From Ahrensia sp. (lineage in GTDB: Bacteria > Pseudomonadota > Alphaproteobacteria > Rhizobiales > Rhizobiaceae): DNA of 64,000 nt. Positions 43,968 through 54,337 of this stretch are shown piece after piece (positions within the stretch are counted from its first letter, which is position 1; the number at the start of each line of letters is the position of its first letter). The translations under genes were made by a program, and so were the position numbers. The notes beneath the pieces are model-generated. The model saw only the letters and a program-made list of their open reading frames with translations, had not been told where the DNA came from and made no database searches. Where the stretch lies: the NCBI GenBank assembly GCA_002698425.1, contig NZXU01000046.1, forward strand, positions 17,201 to 81,200. Reading direction: 5' to 3'.

Positions 43968-45218
43968 ATGTCCGGTTACAAGTCCGATTTCCTTCGCACC
44001 CTCAACGAGCGCGGTTTCATCCACCAGATTTCCGATGAAACGGGCCTCGACGATCTGCTCTGCAAGGAAACCGTCACGGCCTATATCGGCTTCGACCCGA
44101 CCGCATCGAGCCTGCACGCCGGATCGCTCATCCAGATCATGATGCTGCACTGGTTCCAGCAGACCGGCCACCGCGCGATCTCCCTGATGGGAGGCGGCAC
44201 CGGCATGGTCGGCGACCCCTCCTTCAAGGACGAGGCGCGCCAGCTGATGACGGTCGAGAAGATCGAGGACAACATCGCCTCGCTAAAGCGCTGCTTCGCC
44301 AACTATCTCGATTACGAGGCCGGCGACCGCGCGGCGCTGATGATCAACAACGCCGACTGGCTGCGTTCGATCAACTACCTGGAATTCCTGCGCGATGTCG
44401 GCCGCCATTTCTCGGTCAACCGCATGCTGTCCTTCGACAGCGTCAAGACGCGGCTCGACCGCGAGCAGTCGCTGTCCTTCCTGGAATTCAACTACATGAT
44501 CCTCCAGGCCTATGACTTCGTCGTGCTGAACGAGCGCTATGGCTGCCGCCTGCAGATGGGCGGCTCGGACCAGTGGGGCAACATCGTCAACGGCATCGAC
44601 CTCGGCCACAAGCTCGGCACACCGCAGCTCTACGCGCTGACCTCGCCGCTGCTGACCACCTCGTCGGGCACCAAGATGGGCAAATCGGCGACCGGCGCGA
44701 TCTGGCTCAATCCGGAAATGCTGTCGGCCTATGATTTCTGGCAATATTGGCGCAACACCGAGGACGCCGACGTATCGCGCTTCCTGAAGCTCTACACAAC
44801 GCTGCCGATGGACGAGATCGCGCGGCTCTCCGCGTTGGACGGATCGGAGATCAACGAGGTCAAGAAGATCCTCGCCACCGAGGTCACCGCCATCCTGCAC
44901 GGACGCGACGCCGCCGAACAGGCCGCGGAAACCGCGCGCAAGACCTTCGAGGAAGGCGGCCTGTCGGAAAACCTGCCGACGATCGAGGTTCCCGCATCGG
45001 ACCTCAAGGCCGGGATCGGCATGCTCGGCGCTTTCGTCCAGGCGGGCTTCGCCGCTTCGAACGGCGAGATGCGCCGTCACGTCAAGGGCGGCGCGGTCCG
45101 CGTCAATGACGGCCAGGTCAGCGACGAGCGCATGACGCTCGACGAGTCGCATCTGCGCGACGGCGTCATCAAGCTCTCGCTCGGCAAGAAGAAGCACGTT
45201 CTGGTCAAGCCGGTCTGA
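43968..45218 (+). CDS. tyrS: tyrosyl-tRNA synthetase
   Basis: The 416-aa class I synthetase attaches tyrosine to tRNA-Tyr. It has the HIGH-like HAGS (50-53) after FDPTASSLH, the tyrosine-binding [10 protein letters not shown], the KMGKS segment in [10 protein letters not shown], and a C-terminal S4-like RNA-binding domain. Divergent from anmK, the usual order in Hyphomicrobiales. Confidence 0.97.
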   Translation: MSGYKSDFLRTLNERGFIHQISDETGLDDLLCKETVTAYIGFDPTASSLHAGSLIQIMMLHWFQQTGHRAISLMGGGTGMVGDPSFKDEARQLMTVEKIEDNIASLKRCFANYLDYEAGDRAALMINNADWLRSINYLEFLRDVGRHFSVNRMLSFDSVKTRLDREQSLSFLEFNYMILQAYDFVVLNERYGCRLQMGGSDQWGNIVNGIDLGHKLGTPQLYALTSPLLTTSSGTKMGKSATGAIWLNPEMLSAYDFWQYWRNTEDADVSRFLKLYTTLPMDEIARLSALDGSEINEVKKILATEVTAILHGRDAAEQAAETARKTFEEGGLSENLPTIEVPASDLKAGIGMLGAFVQAGFAASNGEMRRHVKGGAVRVNDGQVSDERMTLDESHLRDGVIKLSLGKKKHVLVKPV

Positions 45219-45232
45219 CTTGGTCTGTCGGC

Positions 45233-48200
45233 TTAGCGAAACTCGAAGATTGAGCGGAACACGCCGGGCGCGATCGCGGAGAGCGGATTGACCGTGATCT
45301 TCGGTTTTTTCATGTCGCCTTCGAGCAGATAGGTCACGCCGATCAGCGCCCTGTCGCGGCCGTTGCCGAGCACCAGCCCGAGGATCGGAATACCCGGGAG
45401 CAGGCTGTTGGCCGCGTAGGCGGGCATGAAGGTGCCGGCGATGCGCATCCGGTCGTTCTTGTCGTAGAGCGTGCCCCTGAAGGTCGAGCCGACCAGCGGG
45501 CCGCGAATGGCCCCGTCCTTGATGTCCAGCCGATAGGGAGAAATGGTCAGCGTCGCGGATGCGCGGTCGAACTCGACCTCGCGCGTGTCGATGTCGCGCC
45601 TGATCGCCTCGTTCAGGCTGGCTCCCCCGTCCGATTTCGACGAAACCAGCGCGTTCAGCCTCGGCTCGTCGAAAATGCGGAAATCCGTCATGTCCGCCGT
45701 TCCGGTCAGCGTGTCTTCGCCGACGGCCTTGAGCGAGAGGTTCATAATGCCGCCGCGAACCTGGCCGTAAATATCGAGGAAGCGCAGGATCTCACCCGCA
45801 TCTAGAGACTCGCCCCTGATCGTGCGTTTGGCGGCCGCGCCCTTCAGCGCCACCGAAATAGGGAAGCCGCTGCGGGTCATGGCCGTCGCCGTTACCTCGA
45901 CGACGTCGCTGCCGTCATATTGCATGCGAACCTTGACGTCGCGCAGATACTCGTCGCCGAAGCCGGTCACCTTGCCGATCGACGCATTGAGCTCCACGGG
46001 AACGCCTTCCTCGTGCTCCTTCGCCTTCAAGGTCTCGCGGACATGGCGAATGAGCGCGCGCGCGTCGAAGGACTTTCCGGTGACATTGACAAGGAAGCCC
46101 TTGCCCTTGGCCTCGACATCGACCGCGACATCGTCGCCCTTGTTCAGCTTGACCTTGGCGAAGCGGGCGTTCTGCAGGCCGTCCTTGCCCACCGTGATGT
46201 CGCCCTCGGCGGAAAAGCTCGGCCCGTCCAGCTTGAATTCGTTGATGCGGGTCTCGTCGTCCGACAGGACGAGATCGAAACTCGTCTTTGCGTCGATCCC
46301 GCTTCCCTTGGACCAGCCGATCCAGGGCAGCGACAGTTTCGCGCGGGACAGATCCGCTTCGACAGCCATCGGCTCGCCCTCCTCGCCCGACTTGACGCTC
46401 ACCGGCGTGGTGCCGAACACCAGCGTGTCCAGCCCGGATGCGATGCGTTTGCGGTCGTCGTCTGTCAGGTTCAGCACGATGTCGCGCGAGGATTGCGAGA
46501 CGCCGCCAAAGGGCTGGACCATGACAATGTTGGCGGGAACGCCGTCGATCTTGCCGCTGACGTCGATATCCGCCTGGGTCCGGTCGATGACGATCCGGCC
46601 GTCCATCTCGGACAGCATCCGCCCCTCGAACGGCGTCGAAATCGCCGCATCCTTGAGGTCGAGAATGACATTCCATTCGAGCGGCGGCGTATCCTCGCGC
46701 GGATTGAGGACGAACTGCATCGTCACGCGCGCATCGGCAAGGCCGGACAGCTCATCCGGCTCGTAGTCGCGATACTGCTGGGCGCTGATCGGCCGATAGG
46801 AGATCAGTTCTCCCAGCGCATCCGCGGTTCCCGACACGAACACGTCGAGATCGACATGGACGAGATCGTTCGCGTCGGGCCGGTGGATCGTCAACGTGCC
46901 GTTCGAGGCCGCCGCGGTCCGCCCGCTCGGCAGATAGGCCGTGCCGCTGTCGAGCGTGACGATCGTCTCGCCGCCCTTGACCTCGATGCGGCCCTTCGCG
47001 TCGCGCACGGGCGGGATATTGCCGGTGACGTCGAAGCGCACGCCTTCCACATCCAGCGAAAGTTCCGTGTCGCCTTCCAGCGTCCTGTCCGTTCCGGGAA
47101 TGCGGCGGCGAAGCGGTTCCGCGATGAGGAAATCGCCCTTCACCACGCGTCCGCCGGCCAGGTTGGACATCACCCATCGCCGCGCCGCGCGCGCCACCGG
47201 CGCCGGCCAGAACTGCTTGACGCCGGCAAGGGCGAAATCCTCGATCGATATCGCGAAGATCGCGGTCGGGGTCATCTCGGCCAGGTCGAAAGTCCCCGCC
47301 CCCTCGAAATTGCCCGCTTCCGAGCTGACCTCGATATGGGACAGGTCGATCAGACGTTCCGTCGGCGAGAACGTCCCGCTCACCTTGGCCCGGAACTTGA
47401 TGCCCCGTTCCGGCGAATCGGCGGGATTGCTGACGCCGTCATTGGTCAGCGCCTCGAATTCATAGAGCGGCGACGGCGCATCGGCCGAGGCCGCCACATC
47501 GCGAATGCCGCCGGTCACGATAGCCGAAGACCGGCCGATCCGGAGCGTCGACTCACGCAGTGACAGCACCTTGGTGGCCGGCTTCCAGTCGAGGTTGAAA
47601 CGCCCCGACACCGGCACGAAATCGCCATTGTCGAGCTTCAGCGCGTAATCGACAGGCTCGACGGAGATCGACATCTGGTCCGGATTGTCGCCGCGCAGGC
47701 GCCGCGCGCTCACCGAGAGATTCGCCAGCAGCGGATCGCTCGCCGCGCCGGGAAGGTGATCCGAGGTCACGGCCGAGAACACGGTGCGCATCCGCCCGGC
47801 GGCAAGCGGCACGCCATCGACCCGCAACCTGGCCGTCAACGCGCCGCTCGGGCTGCGCTGCAACACGCCGACAAGTTCAGAGTGATGCCCCTCGATTTCG
47901 ACATCCGCCTCGATGGCCCGCTGGCCCGGCCGCGCGACGATCACCGCATTGCGGACGAGAATGTCCTGCCCGGCCCCGACCACCGTCATGTCGGCGATTT
48001 CGACATCGACCCGCAGCCCGTTGATCGTCGTCCGCTCGAACAGCATGTTGACCGAATCGAGCAGCCGCGACAGTCCGGTCTCGATCGAGGCGATCCGCGG
48101 CATCTGGCCGCCGTCATCGCCGCCCGCAGCGGGCACCGCGAAACGCACGCCCGACAGGGCGATCTTCTCGACCTGCGGGCTGCCCCGCAACACGCTCATC

Positions 48201-48598
48201 GTCTTCACGCCGATGGTCGTGCGGCCGACCTCCAATATGTCGCGGCCGGACAGGGTCTCGCGGACCGCGAATTTGTCGAGATTGACGGCGATGCCGCCGA
48301 ACCGCTCGGCGACCACCTCGCTGCTGCCGATATCGGCAGTGAGATCGTCCGGCAGCGCCGCATTGAGCGCGGCGATCGCCCGGTTCTCGATCAGCGGCGC
48401 GATCACGCCCGTCTTGACGAGACCGATGACGAGCAGCGGCAACAGCGCGATGAAAATGGCCGCAACAAGGATGCGACGGCGCCATCGTCCGGGCCGGCCG
48501 CCGCGCAGGGGCGGTTCGTTCCGGTCGCCATTCGATGGCATGTCGTGCAGAAGGCGCTCCGCTCCCGAACCGAACCTCACTTTTTCGACATGTCGCAT
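45233..48598 (-). CDS. very large AsmA/DUF3971-family membrane-anchored protein
   Basis: A 1121-aa protein with one N-terminal membrane helix (about 43-62), then a long beta-rich periplasmic region. The C-terminus PILGLVLGNGRDRALIGVTYLLEGDMKKPKITVNPLSAIAPG matches the AsmA-like C-terminal pattern of YhdP/TamB-type proteins, which bridge the two membranes and are linked to phospholipid transport and outer-membrane homeostasis. Start ATG 48598 is uncertain (TTG 48604 and ATG 48541 are alternatives). It converges on tyrS with 14 bp between stops. Confidence 0.88.
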   Translation of the reverse strand: MRHVEKVRFGSGAERLLHDMPSNGDRNEPPLRGGRPGRWRRRILVAAIFIALLPLLVIGLVKTGVIAPLIENRAIAALNAALPDDLTADIGSSEVVAERFGGIAVNLDKFAVRETLSGRDILEVGRTTIGVKTMSVLRGSPQVEKIALSGVRFAVPAAGGDDGGQMPRIASIETGLSRLLDSVNMLFERTTINGLRVDVEIADMTVVGAGQDILVRNAVIVARPGQRAIEADVEIEGHHSELVGVLQRSPSGALTARLRVDGVPLAAGRMRTVFSAVTSDHLPGAASDPLLANLSVSARRLRGDNPDQMSISVEPVDYALKLDNGDFVPVSGRFNLDWKPATKVLSLRESTLRIGRSSAIVTGGIRDVAASADAPSPLYEFEALTNDGVSNPADSPERGIKFRAKVSGTFSPTERLIDLSHIEVSSEAGNFEGAGTFDLAEMTPTAIFAISIEDFALAGVKQFWPAPVARAARRWVMSNLAGGRVVKGDFLIAEPLRRRIPGTDRTLEGDTELSLDVEGVRFDVTGNIPPVRDAKGRIEVKGGETIVTLDSGTAYLPSGRTAAASNGTLTIHRPDANDLVHVDLDVFVSGTADALGELISYRPISAQQYRDYEPDELSGLADARVTMQFVLNPREDTPPLEWNVILDLKDAAISTPFEGRMLSEMDGRIVIDRTQADIDVSGKIDGVPANIVMVQPFGGVSQSSRDIVLNLTDDDRKRIASGLDTLVFGTTPVSVKSGEEGEPMAVEADLSRAKLSLPWIGWSKGSGIDAKTSFDLVLSDDETRINEFKLDGPSFSAEGDITVGKDGLQNARFAKVKLNKGDDVAVDVEAKGKGFLVNVTGKSFDARALIRHVRETLKAKEHEEGVPVELNASIGKVTGFGDEYLRDVKVRMQYDGSDVVEVTATAMTRSGFPISVALKGAAAKRTIRGESLDAGEILRFLDIYGQVRGGIMNLSLKAVGEDTLTGTADMTDFRIFDEPRLNALVSSKSDGGASLNEAIRRDIDTREVEFDRASATLTISPYRLDIKDGAIRGPLVGSTFRGTLYDKNDRMRIAGTFMPAYAANSLLPGIPILGLVLGNGRDRALIGVTYLLEGDMKKPKITVNPLSAIAPGVFRSIFEFR

Positions 48599-48733
48599 TG
48601 CCAAACTTGTCGTCGAGCCTCCTCGTCACAGGCCGCCGGCAATTTTCCGCGGGCGGCGGCATGGACAGAGTCACTTTGCACAATATATCGCAGGCTGTCC
48701 CGCCAAATGCCCACGAATTCGAAGGAAAATGAC

Positions 48734-49204
48734 ATGACCCAGATTACCGAGGGAACCGCCGCGCCAGATTTCTCGCTGCCTGCAGATAACGGCGGAACCG
48801 TGACCCTGTCAGAATTGAAAGGCAAGATTGTGGTGCTGTACTTCTATCCGAAGGACGACACCAGCGGCTGCACCACGGAAGCGATCGATTTCACCCGCCT
48901 GCTTCCCGAATTCGAGGCGCTCGGCGCCACCGTCATCGGCATGTCGCCCGACAGCGCCAAGAAGCACGACAAGTTCAAGGCCAAGCACGATCTGGCGGTC
49001 ACCCTGGTCGCCGACGAGGAGCGGACCGCGCTCGAAGCCTATGGCGTCTGGGTCGAGAAAAGCATGTATGGCCGCAAATATATGGGCGTGGAACGCACCA
49101 CGGTCCTGATCGACGCATCCGGGTCGATCGCCAGGGTCTGGCGCAAGGTCAAGGTGAAGGGCCACGCCGACGAGGTTCTCGAGGCCGCGAAGTCACTCGG
49201 CTGA
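48734..49204 (+). CDS. bcp: thioredoxin-dependent peroxiredoxin, Bcp/PrxQ type
   Basis: The 156-aa enzyme reduces hydrogen peroxide and organic peroxides. The peroxidatic Cys46 lies in KDDTSGCTTEA. The position of the second Cys used by E. coli Bcp is an Ile here (51), and no other Cys exists in the protein, so it is a 1-Cys form that must be recycled by an external thiol. ATG 48734 follows GGAAA. It is 15 bp upstream of the DUF455 gene, probably one transcript. Confidence 0.94.
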   Translation: MTQITEGTAAPDFSLPADNGGTVTLSELKGKIVVLYFYPKDDTSGCTTEAIDFTRLLPEFEALGATVIGMSPDSAKKHDKFKAKHDLAVTLVADEERTALEAYGVWVEKSMYGRKYMGVERTTVLIDASGSIARVWRKVKVKGHADEVLEAAKSLG

Positions 49205-49219
49205 ACGGAGCCGCCCGCC

Positions 49220-50032
49220 ATGCCGTCGCTGCGCGCCGCCGCCATCGAAGCCCTTTCCGCATCGGACCTTGACACCAAGGTCCGGGCGACGCGCGAGGCG
49301 GCGCGTCTTTGGCGCGGCCGGACGGTCTCGCTGCGCGAACCGGGCGATCCCGCCCCGCCCGACCGCCCGGGCCGGCCGGAGCGTCCCCAGTTGGTCGCGC
49401 CGCGCCTCCTCAAAAAGCGCTCCCTGAACACCGTCAACGGGCGTATCGCGCTGATCCACGCGCTCGCCCATATCGAGCTGAACGCCATCGACCTGGCGCT
49501 CGACATCGCCGCGCGCTTCGCGGCTCTGTCCATCCCGCCCAGCTTCTTCGACAACTGGATGCAGGTGGCCGCCGACGAGGCGCGCCATTTCACCCTGCTG
49601 CGCAACCGGCTGAAGACGCTCGGCGCCGATTATGGCGACCTGCCCGCCCATGACGGCCTCTGGCAGGCGGCGACCGACACGAGCGGCGACCTGATCTCGC
49701 GACTCGCCATCGTGCCGCTGGTGCTCGAAGCGCGCGGCCTCGACGTCACCCCCGGCCTCGCGGCGAAGCTGCGCGAGTTCGGCGACGAGGACACCGCCGC
49801 GATCCTCGACGTGATCTATCACGACGAAAAGACCCATGTGGCCGTCGGCGCGAAATGGTTCCGCTTCTTCTGTGCCCGGGCGGGCGTCAACGCGGCCGAC
49901 CGGTTCCGCAGCCTCGTACAGGAGCATTTCCACGGCCATGTCAGGCCGCCCTTCAACGACGCCGCCCGCGCCGCCGCCGGCCTGACGCCGCTCTTCTACC
50001 GGTCCCTCTCCTCGGCCTCGATGTCGCGATAG
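49220..50032 (+). CDS. ferritin-like DUF455 family protein
   Basis: A 270-aa protein of the DUF455 family, with a ferritin-like helical fold. The metal-ligand pattern is visible: HIELNAIDLALD (E/H in helix 2), DEARHF (E-x2-H), VVPLVLEARGLD, and HDEKTHVAVG, as in diiron proteins. Biochemical role is unknown; an iron-dependent oxidoreductase or storage function is possible. The link with a peroxiredoxin in the operon hints at oxidative stress handling, which is inferred. Confidence 0.85.
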   Translation: MPSLRAAAIEALSASDLDTKVRATREAARLWRGRTVSLREPGDPAPPDRPGRPERPQLVAPRLLKKRSLNTVNGRIALIHALAHIELNAIDLALDIAARFAALSIPPSFFDNWMQVAADEARHFTLLRNRLKTLGADYGDLPAHDGLWQAATDTSGDLISRLAIVPLVLEARGLDVTPGLAAKLREFGDEDTAAILDVIYHDEKTHVAVGAKWFRFFCARAGVNAADRFRSLVQEHFHGHVRPPFNDAARAAAGLTPLFYRSLSSASMSR

Positions 50033-50120
50033 AGCCTTTCCGTTACGTCCGAAGGGCTTTGTTAACCCTAATAAAGTCTAATCCCCGCGTAAGAAATTTT
50101 ATCGTTAGCGGTGGTTTGCC

Positions 50121-51395
50121 TTGAGTAACGCAGCGGTCTTCGGAAAACGCAAAGAGCCCCATACAATCATCATTGCCCAGGGGGATCGTATTTCCCATTT
50201 CACGATCCGGCCCTGGATGGCGGCGCTTGGCGCGTCGGTTCTTGCCGCGGTGGCGATCGGATATCTGCTGGCGACATCCTACCTCATGCTGCGCGACGAC
50301 ATCTTCAACGCGGCCATCGCCCGCCAGGCGCGCATGCAGCACGCCTATGAGGACCGGATCGCCTCCTTGCGCTCGCAGGTCGACCGCATCACTTCCTATC
50401 GCCTGCTCGACCAGCAGATCATGGAGACGAAGGTCACCGAACTCCTCAACCGCCAGTCAATGCTGGCGAGCCGCAACGGCCAGCTCGCGCCGCTGCTCGA
50501 AAAGGCGGAACTCCACGGCGTCGGCCTGTCGGCCGGCCAGCTCGGCGAGACCGACGTCCCGGTCCCCGTTTCCGGCAATGGCGGCAAGGATACGCGCCGC
50601 ATGCAGTTCCGGCCGCAGAAGCCCGCCAGCGGGCTGATGCAGAAAGCGTCGACCGACTCGCTCCGGCTGAAGAGCGACATGAACGCCATGCCGATCGTCA
50701 CCCTGTCGCGGCTCGGCGCCTCGCTCAACTCGCTGGAGGAAGACCAGATCAACCGGATCAGCGGCCTGGCCGATTCGGCCCGCGCCATGCGCGAGCGGAT
50801 GATCGCCGATGCGCGCGACGCCGGTCTTCCGCTGAAGGCCCCGGCGGCGCAGGAAACCGGAACGGGCGGCCCCTTCATCCCCGCCAATCCCGACGAGATC
50901 GGCGAGGCCTTCGAGCAGGAACTGGACGGGCTGAACAGGGAACTCGATGCGCTCGACAAGGTGCGCGGCGCGATCCGCTCCTTTCCGATCGCCAATCCCG
51001 CGCCCGGCCGCCGGATCTCCAGCACCTTCGGCAATCGCCGCGACCCGATCCTGAAACGCTCGGCCTTTCATTCGGGGATCGATTTCGCCGTGCCGAGCGG
51101 CACGCCGGTCCGCGCGACGGGCGCCGGCACCGTCATCAAGGCCGGCCGCCATGGCGGCTACGGCAACATGGTGGAAATCCGTCACGCCAACGGCCTGACC
51201 TCGCGCTACGCGCATATGAGCCGCATCCTGGTGAAGTCCGGACAGAAGGTCACCGCCGGGACCGTGGTCGGAAAATCCGGCAATACCGGGCGCTCCACCG
51301 GGCCGCATCTGCATTACGAGGTTCGCCAGAACAGCAAGGCGCTCAACCCGATGACCTATATCCGGGCCGGCCAGAACCTGCAGAAATATCTCTGA
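50121..51395 (+). CDS. M23-family (LytM) peptidoglycan endopeptidase, membrane-anchored
   Basis: The 424-aa protein has a short cytoplasmic start, a membrane helix (about 32-52), a coiled-coil-rich middle (about 65-290), and a C-terminal LytM domain with zinc-ligand motifs FHSGIDFAVPSG (H-x3-D) and HLHYEVRQN. It probably trims or regulates cross-links in the cell wall, as EnvC/NlpD-like factors do. The start is TTG 50121. It ends exactly where recJ ends on the opposite strand. Confidence 0.93.
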   Translation: MSNAAVFGKRKEPHTIIIAQGDRISHFTIRPWMAALGASVLAAVAIGYLLATSYLMLRDDIFNAAIARQARMQHAYEDRIASLRSQVDRITSYRLLDQQIMETKVTELLNRQSMLASRNGQLAPLLEKAELHGVGLSAGQLGETDVPVPVSGNGGKDTRRMQFRPQKPASGLMQKASTDSLRLKSDMNAMPIVTLSRLGASLNSLEEDQINRISGLADSARAMRERMIADARDAGLPLKAPAAQETGTGGPFIPANPDEIGEAFEQELDGLNRELDALDKVRGAIRSFPIANPAPGRRISSTFGNRRDPILKRSAFHSGIDFAVPSGTPVRATGAGTVIKAGRHGGYGNMVEIRHANGLTSRYAHMSRILVKSGQKVTAGTVVGKSGNTGRSTGPHLHYEVRQNSKALNPMTYIRAGQNLQKYL

Positions 51396-53168
51396 TCAGA
51401 CGGGCTCCGCCGCGTCGACGATCCGCAATTGCGGCGTCTGCCGCCCGTTCCAGTGATTGATCGACAGCGTGCCCGCCACATGCGCCGGCCGTCCCGCCCT
51501 GCCCGCCAGGAACTGTCCGAGATCGGTCTCCGCCGCGCGAAAGGCGATCGCCTCCAGTTGCGAGCGATCCTCCGCCTGCAGCCGCAGCTTCAGATGACCA
51601 TTGCCGACGATAGCGCTCGACGCGATGCGATGATTGGGCAGCACGAAGAGCGGTTCCGGATTGCCTGAGCCGTAAGGCCCCGCTTTTTCCAGTTCGCCGA
51701 TCATCGCGAGATTCGCGCCCCGCGCCGACAGCGCGCCGTCGACCGGCAGCGTCTCGTTTTCGAGGATCGAGGTGACCGCCGAGCCGGCCTTCTCGTCGAA
51801 GAAGGCGCGCAGATCGCCCAGCCTGTCGCGCTCGACGGTGATGCCCGCGGCCATGGCGTGCCCGCCGCCCTTGATCAGGATGCCTTCATCGACCGCCGCG
51901 CGCACCAGCTTGCCCATGTCGAAACCGGGGATCGACCGGCCCGATCCCGTTCCCTTGCCGGACCCGTCCAGCGCGATCGCGAAGGCGGGCCGGCGCGTAT
52001 GCTCCTTCAGCCGCGCGGCGATCAGCCCGACAATGCCCGGATGCCAGCCGGGACTCGACGTCACGATGACGGAGGGCGGCGAACTGGAGGCGAGATCCCG
52101 GTCGGCCTCGGCGCAGGCGTCGGCGACCATCTCGACTTCCATGGCCTGGCGCTCGCGGTTCAGCCGGTCGAGTTCGGCGGCGATCTCGGCGGCGCGGTTG
52201 GCGTCCTCCTCGCACAGAAGCGTGGCGCCCAGCGCCGCATTGCCGATCCGACCGCCGGCATTGATCCTCGGCCCGATCAGGAAGCCGAAATGGAACGGAT
52301 TGAGCGGTTCGCCGATGGAGGCAACGCGGGCGAGCGCGGCAAGGCCGGGATTGCCGAGATGGCGCGCCGCGATGAGGCCCTTCGTCACGAAGGCCCGGTT
52401 CAGCCCTGTCAGCGGCACGACGTCGCAGACCGTGCCGAGCGCCACGATATCGAGCATGGAGAGGAGATCGGGCAGAGGCGACACGCCATGCCCCCGCAAT
52501 TGCCGCGAGACCTCGACCAGCGTCATGAACACCATGCCGACGGCACAGAGATGGCCGAGGCCGGACAGGTCGTCGTCGCGATTCGGATTGACCACGGCGG
52601 CGACTTCCGGCAGCGGCCCGCCGACCTGGTGGTGATCGATGACGACGATATCCGTGGCCGAGCCTTCAATGGCTCCGAAGGCCTCGGCACTGTTCGTGCC
52701 GCAATCGACCGTGACGATCAGCGACGCCGCCGAGGCCAGTTCGCGCATGGCGGCAGGGTTCGGCCCGTATCCCTCGAAGATCCGGTCCGGGATGTAGATC
52801 TGCACGTCGATGCCGAAGAACCGGAGATAGCGCGCCAGCAAGGCCGACGACGACGCGCCGTCGACATCATAGTCGCCGAAGATCGCGATCTTTTCCCGGT
52901 TGCGAATGGCGGCCGCGATGCGTTGCGCCGCCGCTTCCAGGTCGGTGACCGAACGCGGATCCGGCATCAGCGCTTTCAGGGTCGGGTCGAGAAAGCCCAG
53001 CGCCTGATCGGCCGTCACGCCCCGCCCGGCGAGGACGCGGGCGAGGATGTCGGCGATCCCGTAGCGCTGCGCGATATCAAGCGCGACCTGCGTCTGCGCC
53101 TGCGACATGCGGTCGATCCACCGCCGCCCCTTGAGCGAGCGCTCGATTCCCAGGAAGGCCTGTTTCAT
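51396..53168 (-). CDS. recJ: single-stranded-DNA-specific exonuclease RecJ
   Basis: The 590-aa 5'-3' exonuclease participates in recombinational repair and mismatch repair. It belongs to the DHH superfamily, shown by FGDYDVDGASSSALL, TVDCGT, VIDHHQVG and the later GGHAMAAGIT motif of DHHA1. It is last in a block with glpX, hom and an aminotransferase, spaced 50 bp from glpX. Confidence 0.96.
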   Translation of the reverse strand: MKQAFLGIERSLKGRRWIDRMSQAQTQVALDIAQRYGIADILARVLAGRGVTADQALGFLDPTLKALMPDPRSVTDLEAAAQRIAAAIRNREKIAIFGDYDVDGASSSALLARYLRFFGIDVQIYIPDRIFEGYGPNPAAMRELASAASLIVTVDCGTNSAEAFGAIEGSATDIVVIDHHQVGGPLPEVAAVVNPNRDDDLSGLGHLCAVGMVFMTLVEVSRQLRGHGVSPLPDLLSMLDIVALGTVCDVVPLTGLNRAFVTKGLIAARHLGNPGLAALARVASIGEPLNPFHFGFLIGPRINAGGRIGNAALGATLLCEEDANRAAEIAAELDRLNRERQAMEVEMVADACAEADRDLASSSPPSVIVTSSPGWHPGIVGLIAARLKEHTRRPAFAIALDGSGKGTGSGRSIPGFDMGKLVRAAVDEGILIKGGGHAMAAGITVERDRLGDLRAFFDEKAGSAVTSILENETLPVDGALSARGANLAMIGELEKAGPYGSGNPEPLFVLPNHRIASSAIVGNGHLKLRLQAEDRSQLEAIAFRAAETDLGQFLAGRAGRPAHVAGTLSINHWNGRQTPQLRIVDAAEPV

Positions 53169-53218
53169 GCCGGTTTGTCGCGCCGCGCCCGCGCGGCGTC
53201 AAGCCGCGCGCCAGCGGA

Positions 53219-54211
53219 TCAGAACTTATCCATGTCCTGATGGCGCGCCTTGATCTCGCGCACCGTCTTCGACGAGGAGCGCATGACGATTGTTTCCGTC
53301 TGAAGATAGTTCTTCATGAAACGCACGCCGCCCAGCATGTTGCCGTCGGTCACGCCCGTCGCCGCGAAGATCACCTCGCCATGGGCCATTTCCATGTGGG
53401 AGTAGATCTTCTTGGGATCGGACACGCCCATCTTCGCCGCGCGGGAGGCCTTTTCCTCGGTGTCGAGGATCAGGCGTCCCTGCATCTGCCCGCCGACGCA
53501 GCGCAGAGCCGACGCCGCCAGCACGCCCTCGGGCGCGCCGCCGCTGCCGATATAGATGTCGATGCCCGTCTCTTCCGGCGCCGTCGTGTCGATCACGCCG
53601 GCCACGTCGCCGTCGCCGATCAGGCGGATCGCCGCGCCGGTCTTGCGCACCGCCTCGATCAGCGAGGCATGGCGCGGACGGTCGAGAATACAGGCGGCGA
53701 TCTCGGTCACCGGGACGCCCTTGGCCTTGGCGACCGCGTTGATATTGTCTTCCGGCGACGCATCGATGTCGATGAGACCTTCCGGATAGCCGGGCCCGAC
53801 CGCGATCTTTTCCATGTAGACGTCCGGCGCGAACAGCAGCGCGCCCTTTTCGGCGATGGAAATGACGGCCAGCGAGTTGGGCAGGTTCTTCGCGCAGAGC
53901 GTCGTGCCTTCGAGCGGGTCGAGCGCGATATCCACTTCCGGTCCGGTGCCGTTGCCGACCTTCTCGCCGATATAGAGCATCGGCGCCTCGTCGCGTTCGC
54001 CCTCTCCGATCACCACCGTGCCGCGGATCGCGAGGCGGTTCAGTTCGGAGCGCATCGCGTCGACGGCGGCCTGGTCGGCGGCCTTTTCGTCGCCGCGTCC
54101 GCGCAGGCGCGCGGCCGCCACGGCGGCGCGTTCGGTCACGCGCGCCAGCTCAAGCGACAATTCGCGCGTCAGGCCGGGTTTCTTTTCGCCGGATTCAGCC
54201 ATGGCATTCAT
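53219..54211 (-). CDS. glpX: class II fructose-1,6-bisphosphatase GlpX
   Basis: The 330-aa enzyme hydrolyses fructose-1,6-bisphosphate in gluconeogenesis. GEGERDEAPMLYIGEKVG, the metal-binding DPLEGTT and GSGGAPEGVL segments are diagnostic of GlpX. It has no signal sequence. It follows hom by 126 bp, which may contain a separate promoter. Confidence 0.96.
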   Translation of the reverse strand: MNAMAESGEKKPGLTRELSLELARVTERAAVAAARLRGRGDEKAADQAAVDAMRSELNRLAIRGTVVIGEGERDEAPMLYIGEKVGNGTGPEVDIALDPLEGTTLCAKNLPNSLAVISIAEKGALLFAPDVYMEKIAVGPGYPEGLIDIDASPEDNINAVAKAKGVPVTEIAACILDRPRHASLIEAVRKTGAAIRLIGDGDVAGVIDTTAPEETGIDIYIGSGGAPEGVLAASALRCVGGQMQGRLILDTEEKASRAAKMGVSDPKKIYSHMEMAHGEVIFAATGVTDGNMLGGVRFMKNYLQTETIVMRSSSKTVREIKARHQDMDKF

Positions 54212-54337
54212 GCATTTACCCTCAACTTGTCGTTGCTTGGCATTCGTTTAGACGCACTCGACCCCGCGCTGCAACAGCCAGCGCGACCGGTTTCGGTGGG
54301 CAACGACGATCTAATCGATTTTGATGACAGACTGGCG

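Noticed and set aside
44747..45109. 120-codon frame inside tyrS
   Set aside because: Same-strand shadow in another frame within a complete tyrosyl-tRNA synthetase.
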